From the NCBI GenBank assembly GCA_009760855.2, contig WPIO01000004.1:9011001-9075000 (forward strand): 64,000 nt of DNA. The letters are read 5' to 3'. The translations under genes and the position numbers were made by a program. The stretch comes from Cristatella mucedo. Taxonomy: Eukaryota > Bryozoa > Phylactolaemata > Cristatellidae. The notes beneath the pieces are model-generated. The model had not been told where the DNA came from. It saw nothing but the letters and a program-made list of their open reading frames with translations, and did no database searches. This document shows positions 37,556 to 48,117 of this stretch, in pieces. The first letter of the stretch is position 1. The number at the start of each line of letters is the position of its first letter.

Positions 37556-39380
37556 TAGGTCGATGCATTCGTGCCTCCATAAAGCTCCATCCGAGTCGAG
37601 TAAAGCAATTGTGGAATCTGCGTGCGGCCTTCCTTAAAAGATTTTCCGAGGCCTCTGTGTGCGATGTGGCTACCTTACCTTAATAAGGTCTAGTAAAAAG
37701 AGCTCGTCTCCTGAAGATCCTATACCATTATATCTGTGGTCTTCACTGGCAGACCAACTTAGCCCTGGCATAACCGAGATTTGTAATGCTTCTTTGGAAA
37801 AAGGGGTCGTAACTAAGGCCTTCAAATCGGCAATCTTAAGACCTATACTTAAAAAGCCTGGATTAGATACAGAGGTCCTTGCAAATTATTGTCCAGTTTC
37901 CCTTTTTCCTTTTTGTCAAAGACTCTTGGAAAAAATTGTCGCTGAGCAGCTGGTATTGAAAAGAATGATATGGCAGAAACATTTCAATCGAGGTTCAAGA
38001 GGCAGCACTACACTGAAACTGCTCTCCACCGTGTTAACAATAGAATTCTATGCGGCAAAGATGACAGGAATGTCACTGCCCTAGCTCTGCTAGATCTATC
38101 AGCTGCCTTCGATACCATTGATCACGAAGTCCTACTTGAACGATTGAGAACAACGATCGGTCTGCCGGAGGGGGACTGGCATGGTTTAAATCGTACTTGT
38201 TTGATCGTGTTCAATCCATGTAGTGTGGGGGTCAGGTCTCACCCATAAGACGGGTCACCTGTGGAATTTCTCAAGGGTCCGTCCTCGGTCCCTTGCTGTT
38301 CTCCATTCATACTCAACCTCCGGGAAAAGTGATTAAGGCGTATGGAATTGGATATCACTTTTATGCTGACGATACTCAGCTGTATTTGTCATTCAAAAAG
38401 TCGGAATCCGCCGCAGCAACTGATAAACTGAATGCTTGCCTTGCCGACATTCGATCCTGGATGTCGGAAAACTTCCTGAAATTAAATGACGATAAAACTG
38501 AGCTGCTGCTCATAGGACACCCAAAGCGTGTGGCAGGATTTAGAGGCTTTGCTCTTCTAATAGGTGATGCTCGAAATTTGGGTGTCGTTTTCGACAGCTG
38601 TCTAAATTTTAAAAGTCTCATTCAGAAGACTGCTTCTACAGCTTGTCATCACACCCGATCCTTATCTAAGATCACGAGCTGTCTTCCTTGGTGGCTTGCA
38701 AAAATTTAACTAGCTCCTTAGTTCTGTCCCGGCTTGAGTATTGCAATTCCCTTTTTGCTGGGCTACTAAAGAAGTTAACTAGACCACAGCAAATAGCTAT
38801 GCATATGGCTGTAAGGCTAGATTTCAAGTCCCGGAGGTTTGACCACGTGTCTCCTTTGCTAAAAGAGCTAGGATGGCTGCCGGTTGATCAACGGATACAG
38901 AGCAAAGTTCTTACGCTGACCCACAAGGTCCGCCACGTCTTGGCTCCAATAAATCTAGCTGATCTGGTGCACCAGTTTCAGCCTCCTCGCGCCCTCAGGT
39001 CCTGTATGGACAATAAATTAGCTGTTCCATTCCTACGCTTAAAGACCGTTGGCGATAGAAACTTGAGCTCTGCAGATCCTAAACTGTGGAACTCGCTTCC
39101 ACGATTCTTACTCAATGACAACTACTCTCCTGCTGCCGAATATGGCTCATCCTTTCCAGCGGTCCTAAGCTGCTACTTCCATGCTACTCACTACCTCAAC
39201 TGATCTCCTGACTCTGCTATGCTTCTCACTTTCTCTTTGTTGCGTGAGATGAAGTCTGTTGGCTACCGAATGTGTACCGAAAGCCGCTTAGGCTGTGAGT
39301 GCACTATACAAAACTCTCTTGCGTAACACTCATATAGTCTTTATAGCTTTGTGAAGTTACAAATGATCATACATTACATT
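37556..39380 (+). mobile_element. LINE-B, most complete copy (5' truncated)
   Basis: Reverse-transcriptase ORF in several frames: [39 protein letters not shown] (motif A), [14 protein letters not shown] (catalytic YADD), NLGVVFDSCLNFKSL, and the C-terminal ELGWLPVDQRIQSKVL to LPRFLLNDNYSPAAEYGSSF. Then the 3' UTR shared with the other LINE-B copies. At least two frameshifts, so not active. No endonuclease domain present. Confidence 0.88.
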
Positions 39381-39493
39381 TACATTCCATTAATTTGTCG
39401 AGTCATAAGAAGGAGTAGCCCTGATATCGAGGCAGTAATTGCTGAACGTATTATTGCACAGTAGCGTGTGGTCTTATCAGTGCTCAGGGCCGC

Positions 39494-39650
39494 GTTGGTT
39501 TGGCCCGGCGGTTAAGGTGCTCACCTTTAACGATCAAAGTCAAGGTGGATGTATTTGATGACCGAGGTCATGGGCTCGAGCCCCGTGGCATACACGAAGC
39601 GCCTGAATAGAGCTTAAGTTCTCTTAGGGCGCTATTCAAATGAATTACAT
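39494..39650 (+). repeat. SINE family S2
   Basis: GTTTGGCCCGGCGGTTAAGG head, GGGCTCGAGCCCCG B box, tail ending CAAATGAATTAC. Confidence 0.88.
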
Positions 39651-39726
39651 TATTATTGTATTAGCTAGTTACGCCTTGAAGAAACTATTAATGCAGTCAA
39701 CCAACGTGGATGACGGAGGTAAGACG

Positions 39727-39882
39727 TGATGGCACACTAGGTAAGGTGGTTGTCTTTTAAGACCTCGGTCTTGTGGTCATGGGTTCGAATCCTGCGGTGG
39801 GCGATCCTTTATTGCCGCTGCAAGCGGTGGTGATAGCCGTAAAGGCTCTTCTGTCGCTATGCAAAAAGGCTAGTGAATCAGC
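39727..39882 (+). repeat. SINE family S1
   Basis: GTGATGGCACACTAGGTAAG head, B box GGGTTCGAATCCTGCGG, CTTTATTGCCGCTGCAAGCG, 3' end CTATGCAAAAAGGC. Confidence 0.9.
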
Positions 39883-39889
39883 TAGTGTT

Positions 39890-40670
39890 TTTTATTCTTT
39901 AAATGCTGGATTCCAAATAGGAACTGGATATATCGCATGTAATAATAGTGTATTGTACGAACTGCGCTGCGAACAATTCAGTTTGACTCCGAGCTTCCAA
40001 CTGCGTTGCACTCTACGGCTCGTGCTGCACAAGTACGCCTCTCAGCGGCTATCTAACAACCTTCTCTGCGCTTTAAATGCGGTCTTGTTATTTAAAGGTA
40101 CGGGTGCTCTTTATCGCCGCCGCGAGCTGCTGACGTCTGTGCGTGTATCGAGGCAGCAACCGTCAAACTCGTCAGGCGCGCTTGGATGCGCCAGAGGAAG
40201 CGGCTCCGTCTGCTTTCGTTACTTGTCAGAAAGGACTGGCACCGCCGCGAGCGCCGTGCGAATGACAGAGGACTTTAGTAGTGACAAGCCGCTACGGCGC
40301 ACTTGTAAGTAGAGCAACTGCTTGATGATGCCAGATCAACTTGCCCTAGCTTATTTTAATTTTAAACTAGCTAACCGGCGGTCAATGCCTGCGCGCATTG
40401 CTCGACAATGCGCCCGGCAATCCCTTTTTTCAAAGCTACTGAGCCTATGCGGAGTCAGAAAGTGAAATAATTCGTAATCGACGTATTTCTTTCGGACTCG
40501 TGCGTTTTCATACCGCCGTCTTGCCTCCAGCACCTAGCTCGGCACGCTGGGTAGGCTCGGCCGTTACACGAGGCGTAGCTGTAATTAAGAATCCAAGTTC
40601 AGCCACCCCGGAGGATTTAAACTCGAAACTTCAGAGGTTAGAATCCACGTCACTACTAAAAAATAAATAA
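39890..40670. other. Intergenic stretch with a possible first-exon patch
   Basis: No recognised gene. An ATG at 40262 (MTEDFSSDKPLRRT) runs into a donor-like GTAAGT at 40305. Its phase does not match the TnT exon at 47654, so it is not annotated as coding. Confidence 0.3.
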
Positions 40671-40674
40671 ATAA

Positions 40675-40845
40675 ATCCTAGCCGATTAAACAGCCTCTTT
40701 TTGTATAGCGACAGAAGAGCCTTTACGGCTATCACCACCGCTTACAGTGGCGATATAGATTCGCCCACCACAGGAATCGAACCCACGACCTCGCGACCGA
40801 GGTCGTGAAAGCAACCGCCTTACCTAGTGTGCCATCACGGCTCAC
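40675..40845 (-). repeat. SINE family S1
   Basis: Complement of S1, near full length, very similar to the copy at 37375-37545. Confidence 0.9.
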
Positions 40846-40987
40846 TAGAACGCGAGAAAGGGTTCCAATCGGTAAATAGGCAAACCTTGGTTTTCTACAT
40901 CAGCCCGACAATGGCTGCCGGCATATTATTCGCAGTTCATTAATGAAAATGACTAGGAAATGGTTATGTAGTAATCTTCAGTTGCCG

Positions 40988-41105
40988 TCCTAGTTTGGTC
41001 CAGAGGTAAGATGTTCTCCTTTGACGACCGAGGTCGCGTGCTCAAGTCCTGCAGCATATGTGAAGCGCCTGGATAGAGATTGAGTTCTCTTAGCGCCCTC
41101 TCGCA
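40988..41105 (+). repeat. SINE family S2, 3' truncated
   Basis: CTAGTTTGGTCCAGAGGTAAG head, GTGCTCAAGTCCTG B box, tail to TTGAGTTCTCTTAGCGCCCT. Confidence 0.75.
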
Positions 41106-41264
41106 AAAAGCAGTCGTCTGTAACTTAAGGCTAAGGAACCTGGCTCGAGGGGTCGAGCTCATCGAGGCGTTCGGCCAGTCGGAATTGGCGCCCGAAGCGC
41201 CATCGTGCGCCGGTCGGCAGCTCGGCGGTAATGTAATGCAACATACCTCAGGCTCCTGTAGCAT

Positions 41265-41350
41265 CGCAGAGCCACAAGGACTGAGCGGCTGCGACGCGTG
41301 ACGCGTGACGTTTCTATAGCGCACTCCAAGCCTAAGCGGCTTTCGGTTCG
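41265..41350 (-). mobile_element. LINE-B 3' UTR fragment
   Basis: CTATAGCGCACTCCAAGCCT AAGCGGCTTTCGGTTCGCAC matches the LINE-B 3' UTR complement. Confidence 0.65.
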
Positions 41351-41359
41351 CACGCGCTG

Positions 41360-42250
41360 CTTCGAATGCGGGATCGTTGTACGCCGCGGTACAACATGTG
41401 CGACAGTTGTTGTACGCCACGGCTGAGGGAGGCTGAACGCCTGCCGAACGCCCTCCGTCGCTGTCGAAGTAGACTTCTCTACGCTGCGGATATGAGCGCC
41501 TACTATCCATCTTAAGATGCGCGGACAGCTCTTAGTTGCTGCCTCATTCGACCTTCGTTCGACCGTCGTTCGATCTTCGTTAATGCCTCGTTACGCCACT
41601 GTCGCTATAAATGCGTGCATTAGTGCTGCACCTGCATCTGTGCTAGCCACAAGCCACGCTCCAAAGCTCAGGGCTCCGCCCGTACTGGCGGCGTGTCGGC
41701 AAGGACAAGATGGCTGCTTAAAGATGAGCGGAGCGGCGGAGTGGCTCGGCCACCTGGCGCGATCGTCCGAGCCAGCGCGGCGGCGGCGGCTCGCGCTCGT
41801 CTGCTGGTGCAGCGTGGGACGGACGGCCTCGTCCGATGAGTGTTTGTCGAGGCTTCGGTCCGGAGCTCGTTCAAAGGAACGGCTTCTGCCGGCGCAGTGT
41901 TTGGCCAGCGAGAGCGGAGCCTAAGCTCGTGTCTAAATACGCTCCAGCTTCACGGCGGCGCTAGTACTCGTCAGTCCGGCGGCGTCGGTGCCGCCCAGCT
42001 AGTCCAGCCGGAGCGGGGTAGCGCAGCCAGCGGCGCAGCGGAGCGAAGCCAGGTCGAACGCCCGGGGCGTAGCCCGCCGCGATCTTCGCGAACAGCAGTC
42101 GATTTCTCGCCCGAGCCGTAGACAGGCGTCGAAGCAGCGCACTGCCGGTGAGGAGCGCACGCGCCCAGTTTGGTATCGGCTCCGGCTCGAGGGAACGCAA
42201 AGGCGTGTGAGTTGAACAAAGGAGGAATGAGAAGAAGAATGAGAGGGAGA
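41360..42250. other. CpG-rich block
   Basis: GC-rich with many CpGs. ACAAGATGGCTGCTT at about 41705 resembles a YY1-type promoter element. Open frames without motifs on both strands. Possibly a regulatory island. Confidence 0.35.
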
Positions 42251-42286
42251 CTGGCTTGGCTGAAGCGCATAGCAGCAAAAAGGAGC

Positions 42287-42381
<95 letters not shown>

Positions 42382-42464
42382 AAGACAGAGAGACAGAGAG
42401 AGAGACAGAAAGACAGAGAGACAGAGAGAGAGAGACAGAAAGAGTGAGAGAGACAGAGAGAGAC

Positions 42465-42557
<93 letters not shown>

Positions 42558-42835
42558 GAGAGAGAGTGAGAGAGAGAGAGAGAGTGAGAGTGAGAAAGAG
42601 AGTGAGAGAGAGAGAGAGAGAGTGAGAGTGAGAGAGCGAGAAATAGTGGGAAGAGAAACAGAGAACGCGAGAATCGAAGAGCAAAACAAAACGAGAAGGA
42701 GAACGTGACGTGCGCGAACGGAAGGCGGCGGGCAGAAGGAGAGAGTGAGCACTAGAGAGGGAGAGAAAGAGAGAGATATGGAGGGAGAGAAAGAAAGAGA
42801 GGTAGAGAAAAGAGGGAGAGAGACAGAGACAGAGA
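42287..42835. repeat. (GA)n microsatellite with (GACA) interruptions
   Basis: About 370 bp of GA repeat, then a GA-rich margin to about 42835. Confidence 0.95.
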
Positions 42836-43019
42836 GAATACAGGTCGAGGATCGAGCATCGAGGAATTTACGATGTGGATCTAGTCAAGAGTAGGACCCT
42901 CGCGTGGGTCGTCGGCCCTTTCAAATGGCGATCTCACTCTTTCTGCTGTGATTTGAGCTCACTCTCACTCACCTGCGCTTTGACCTCTCTCTCTCTCACA
43001 GGTTCCCAGCTTCCCACGG

Positions 43020-43020
<1 letters not shown>

Positions 43021-43080
<60 letters not shown>

Positions 43081-43190
43081 ACTCTCTCTGTCTCTCTCTA
43101 TCTCTCTCTCTGTCTCTCTCTCTGTCTCTCTGTCTCTCTCTGTGTCTCTCTCTGTCTCTCTCTCTCTCTCTCTCTGTCTCTCTGTTGCTG
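43021..43190. repeat. (CT)n microsatellite
   Basis: About 170 bp of CT repeat with GTCT interruptions. Confidence 0.95.
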
Positions 43191-43194
43191 CATG

Positions 43195-44115
43195 GATTGC
43201 TGACATTCGCACTTGTATGGTTGCAAGATTTTTCGCATTAAATAAAAATAAGAACAGCTTATTAGTTAAGGGAAAACCTAGTATTACTCAGAAGTTGAAA
43301 AGCCCAAAACGTAAAATGAGCGAGGAAGAAGGATGGATAAAGACTGCGTTATCATGGCATCGCTTTTGCTGCTTTGGTAGTCTCCAGTAGCGTCTGCGTG
43401 AAATCTGTGTATTCTGTTCCAAAGTCACTAGACGACCACAACAGCTCCACAGAAAAGTCTGTTCAGTTTCTGCTACGTGCCATTGCGAAAATTTGGACCT
43501 GCTTAAAAGAGAATATAAATCCCTGTTGCTTTGTGCATCTGTGACATCCCGTTTCAACTTATGCGACTCACTACGAACGGGTCTTTGAGTCTGTGCAATA
43601 AGGCTCTTACAGTTGGTGCAAAACTCAACATCTGGGCTTGTCTGTCGTGATCGTCTCATTTGCCACCTTACGCTACTTATCACTAACAGCCACGAATCAG
43701 CACATTGATTCCACTCACTTTTAGGTTTCTTCATTCTCACGGTCCAGCCTACCAACCCAAACTACTTTCCAATCGGGCAAGGAGTCGTTCCACCCGCTCG
43801 TGTGACTCAAGTTGTTAAGTGCATTTAACCAAACTCAACTCCTTTAGACATAGACAGCCTCTAGTTCGTGTGCTCCCAAGGTCAGAAAATATTTCACGAC
43901 TCCAGTCGCGACGCTCGTTGACTTGAAGACATCTAAAATGAAGCTAAAACTCACCTATTCTTTACAGCATTTCCTTCGTCCGTGTACATTTTTTTCGTGC
44001 TTATGCGCGCTGATACTGTCCATTTAATCACTAACCAATGTACCTGTTTCCTTTCCAGCATATGTAAAGTGCCTAGAAATAGACCTAGTCCTATTAGGGG
44101 CTATATATACCTACA
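43195..44115 (+). mobile_element. LINE-A copy, degraded
   Basis: Begins at the LINE-A motif WIADIRTCMVARFFALNKNK, continues through CTAGACGACCACAACAGCTC to the 3' UTR (TTCCAGCATATGTAAAGTGC CTAGAAATAG). Many frameshifts. Confidence 0.75.
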
Positions 44116-44357
44116 TGTCATGTTATTTGTATTACCTAGTATCGACAGGAGAATTCAACGTTTACATGTCAAACGAGAGTTTCAACCTGTTTCTATGGGT
44201 CTGTCTGTCTGTCGTTCTTTTCTTGGGCTTTTGAGCGGCGTTACGCCCACGAGATTACCGCAGCACTTCGCGAGTGTAAACCTAAGGCAAGCCTATCGTT
44301 TATCAAAGCGAGCTTCAAAGTACGCTTTAGAGGGAGACATAAACGGCCTCGAGAAGA

Positions 44358-44392
<35 letters not shown>
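44358..44392. repeat. (GA)n microsatellite
   Basis: Short uninterrupted GA tract. Confidence 0.9.
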
Positions 44393-44393
<1 letters not shown>

Positions 44394-44494
44394 GAAGAGG
44401 GAGATGCAGACAGACAGCCAAATAGTTTGAAAAAGTTCAATTCAAGTTCAATTACTTTGTGCTTATCTATCTCTTTTTAGCCGTTGTCTAATAT

Positions 44495-44650
44495 AGTTCA
44501 TTTGTATATGGCCCTAAGAGATTGTAATCTATATTTAGACGCTTAGCATATGTCACGGGGCTCGAGCCAACGACCTGGGTCGTCGTATACGCTCACCTTG
44601 ACCTTGGTTCGAGGCGAGCACCTCAACCGCTGGGCCGAACCAGCGAATTA
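44495..44650 (-). repeat. SINE family S2
   Basis: Complement of S2: TTCATTTGTATATGGCCCTA tail, CGGGGCTCGAGCCAACGACC, AGGCGAGCACCTCAACCGCT head. Confidence 0.8.
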
Positions 44651-44701
44651 TGCGTGTCAAATAAGCAGCGGCAGACCTAGCAAATGAGAGTTGGCACACT
44701 G

Positions 44702-44810
44702 AGCTGCTCAAAATGACGGACAAGAACAGACAAGAGAGCGCCTTTCGCCAGTGTAAACTACTGGCGAAAGGCGCTCTCTTGTCTGTTATTGCCCGCTCTA
44801 AGCTGCTCAA
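44702..44810. mobile_element. Fold-back (MITE-like) element with 10-bp direct repeats
   Basis: Perfect 28-bp inverted repeat (44725-44752 and 44760-44787, loop GTAAACT), extended imperfectly outward, and bracketed by the direct repeat AGCTGCTCAA at 44702-44711 and 44801-44810. Non-coding. Family unknown. Confidence 0.7.
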
Positions 44811-44849
44811 CCATTTTCTGAGCTAGTGAAACTATTTCTTCGAAGCAAA

Positions 44850-45480
44850 GTTGCAGAACGCGACGAAAGCTCGTAGGCGAAAGTCAGCGCAGCCAGCGGC
44901 TAGCAGTTCGTAGTACCGGTGGCGGACCAGGGTCACAGGTCAGAAGACGTCAGATGGCGGTAGGCGTAACTCCGCCAAGGGCGCCGAGGGACACCGTCCG
45001 CCCTCGGAAAGATGAGGGACCGCTAGAGGCGTGCCCCTTTGCTTGCCGACGCTACGAGCTGCGGGTACACATCGCCTCTGAGCTACGGGCGCGCGGCGGA
45101 GGCGGCGGCTGCGTCGCTCCGTTGCTGGGCGACAGGAGGCCAGCATCTAGCCGACTTTGGGTGGGCCGCGCGACCGCTAGCGCTCGGGCTGACGAGCCGT
45201 GTGCCGCCGCCAGTGAGTCCTGCCGAGCCCTGAGCGGCGTTCTCACGGCCGGTGCTTTCCGTCGGGCGACGACGGCAACGCTGATGCCACCAGCCCGCAG
45301 CTTGGGTGCAGGCCTGCGCCCAGCTGGAGCGCATTGGCCCTACTCCAATGGGCCGTTAGGTGCAAGTGGGTCCTGTCGAGAGCGCCTGAGCCAGTCTTCG
45401 GTGACGTTTGTGCCGGGAGGCGTGCGCCGGGGGCTAGCAGAGCCAGCAGGAAACGGGCAGGAACCCGGTCGTGTAATTAA
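44850..45480. other. CpG-rich block with an unassigned open frame
   Basis: A plus-strand frame of about 180 codons (44954-45496) is open but has no recognisable motif and a shuffled GC-driven composition; open frames overlap it on the other strand. Treated as non-coding. Confidence 0.3.
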
Positions 45481-45584
45481 GATAGTATTCGGCTAACACT
45501 TTAGTCACACTGACTATCGGACACAAGTCAGCACTCTACAACTGACGTGAATGCAAACAAATGTTTTTGGCCTAATAAATAAAT

Positions 45585-45755
45585 AAATCCTAGCTGATTA
45601 AACAGCCTCTTTTTGTATAGAGACAGTAGAGCCTTTACGGCTATTACTACCGCTTGCAGTGGCGATAAAGAATCGCCCACAGCAGGAATCGAACCCACGA
45701 CCTTTCGACCAAGGTCGTGAAAGTAACCGCCTTACCTAGTGTGCCATCGCGGCTG
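45585..45755 (-). repeat. SINE family S1
   Basis: Complement of S1: CTAGCTGATTAAACAGCCTC, GGAATCGAACCCACGACC, CCTTACCTAGTGTGCCATCG. Confidence 0.9.
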
Positions 45756-45782
45756 GGCCTAGCACACGAACGCACGCATGCA

Positions 45783-45812
45783 CGCACACACACACACACA
45801 CACACACACATG
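45783..45812. repeat. (CA)n microsatellite
   Basis: Short CA repeat at the 5' border of the S1 copy. Confidence 0.85.
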
Positions 45813-46117
45813 CACGTAGCAGTAGCACCACGGCAGCAGCAGCAGCAGCTGGGCAGGCTCACCACGCGCAGAAGCCAGCCGAGGACAAGAGAGGCCGTGG
45901 AGTAGTGACTGCCACAGTGGAACGGTGGCACTGCGCTACGAGTATCTGGAGAAAGTACTTATCGAAGCGCTCTACAACAGTCTCCATCCTGTCGTCATTT
46001 GAATCTCGCCACCGATGCTCGTTAAATCCATAAGGAATGCAGATATCCGCATCCTCAGCGAACGGCGACATTCTCGCGAAGAGGGAGACAGGCTCGCCGA
46101 GCGAAGCGCTTAATGGC

Positions 46118-46588
<471 letters not shown>

Positions 46589-46599
46589 GACAGAGAGAG

Positions 46600-47650
46600 A
46601 CAGAGCAGCCGGCCTTTCTTCCTCGGCTGGCGTGCGCTCAGCGGACCGGCTCGCATCGGCGTGGCTGGGCGGGCGGCGACCGTGCGCCGCGCCGGCGTAG
46701 CAGCGCACGCAGCCCATCGCAAGCCTGACAGAGCGAGGAGGAGGCGCAGGCTCGCTGTAAGGTCGCTTGCGGGGGCGGGGGGGGGGCTCCCCTGCCGGGG
46801 GGGGGGAGGGAGGGGAGCGTCGAGCCAGCTTCCTGCCGGACAATCGCTCGGCGTGAAGCTGGCGGGGCGACCGACGTGCGAGTCTCGCGAGAGAGCGGCC
46901 GCCTCGACGCTTTGCCGCGACAGCTCGGAATCTTCAGTGCGAAAGCGAAATGAATACGATAAGGGCCCAGCGCCTCTCCTAGCGTCGTCGTTCTCTCATC
47001 CGGTTGAATTAGCAATTCGAGTAACACCGGCTGGCGTTCAGTGTATCTCGGCTCGCTGTCCTGCTTCCTGTGCGATCCCAGTCCTCGCTCGCTTCTTGAA
47101 AGCACGTCGCTCGCTCCGGGCGCTCCGGCAGCAGGCGCCGGAGTGAAGCAAGCAAAAAAGCCTCGCCTCTGCCAGGCGTAATGAGACTGTACGCTGTCGC
47201 TATTTTTGCGTCCAAGATCCAACACTGCAAGTTTGAGATCCGCCGCTGCCGCTCCAAAGAGATTTCGTTCGCTTAATAATTTTACGACGACACCACTCCA
47301 CGGAGCATTTGCTCGTACTAAAATACAGCAAATTTTGCACTGACAAATACAGTCAGCCCTGAGTTGCGATGGTCGCCGAAGGCAAGCGCTTTACCCCGAG
47401 ACCAAATAAGGGCGCGCCAATGATCTCATCCGCGCCGCAGAGATCTCGCCCGCGCTCCGCCGACGGAGCTACCGGTAAGGTGCCGGCGACACCGACGCCT
47501 CGCCGGAAGTATCGAGGCCGCGCGGCTGATTGCCGTAGCCGCGCGGCCTCGATGAACTTCCGCTGCTGCTGCTGAGCGGATGACGGTCCTCTTTTGAGAC
47601 GCCGAGGCGGAGCATGCGTTCGCGAGCCATCGACCTCTTGTAATTTTTTT
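46600..47650 (+). promoter_or_regulatory. CpG-rich candidate troponin T promoter and 5' UTR
   Basis: GC-rich block ending about 300 bp before the TnT start exon. An ATG at 47369 in good context (GCGATGG) opens a 35-codon frame to a donor ACCG|GTAAGG at 47475. Its phase does not fit the TnT exon, so it reads as an upstream ORF in a 5' UTR exon. A strong hairpin lies at 47504-47562. Inference. Confidence 0.35.
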
Positions 47651-47654
47651 CAGA

Positions 47655-47828
47655 ATGCAGCCGACGACCATGTCCGACGCAGATAAATCCGAGGCCGAGC
47701 TGGTGTACGAGCAGAAGAAGAAAGAAAAGGAAGCGGAGGACGAGAAGAAGTTTCGAGAGTCGCAGAAGCAGCTCCGCTTGGAGATTACGCAGCAGGAGGA
47801 GGAAATACGGACGCTGAAGGCCAAGCAG
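47655..47828 (+). CDS. TnT: TnT exon 1 (start exon)
   Basis: Acceptor TTTTTTTCAG at 47653, then A and ATG. Start either at 47655 ([11 protein letters not shown]) or at 47670 (MSDADK); many TnT proteins begin MSD. The exon ends TLKAKQ with donor CAG|GTGCGA, phase 0. Confidence 0.85.
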
Positions 47829-48039
47829 GTGCGAGCTAGAGCGCTTCGCTGGAGTCACTGGTGCTGCTACGAGAACGACGAGGCTAAGAAAATCTGACTG
47901 CGCTGCCCAGTAAATGCGAGCTGGAGTTTTTTAAATGCATCCACTTTAGTGCCGCATTGAAAGTCGTGCCTAGATATGTAAAAATGCGCGCTCGCGCTAC
48001 AGGCGCACGTATTCCCACCTATTCAGCAAGGATTAGCGA

Positions 48040-48117
<78 letters not shown>

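Noticed and set aside
44954-45496. 180-codon plus-strand frame
   Set aside because: GC-driven open frame without motifs, and competing frames on both strands.
47369-47575. MVAEGKR frame as the TnT start exon
   Set aside because: Its donor at 47475 leaves phase 1, but TnT exon 1 needs phase 2 to be read in frame, so it is treated as a leader ORF.
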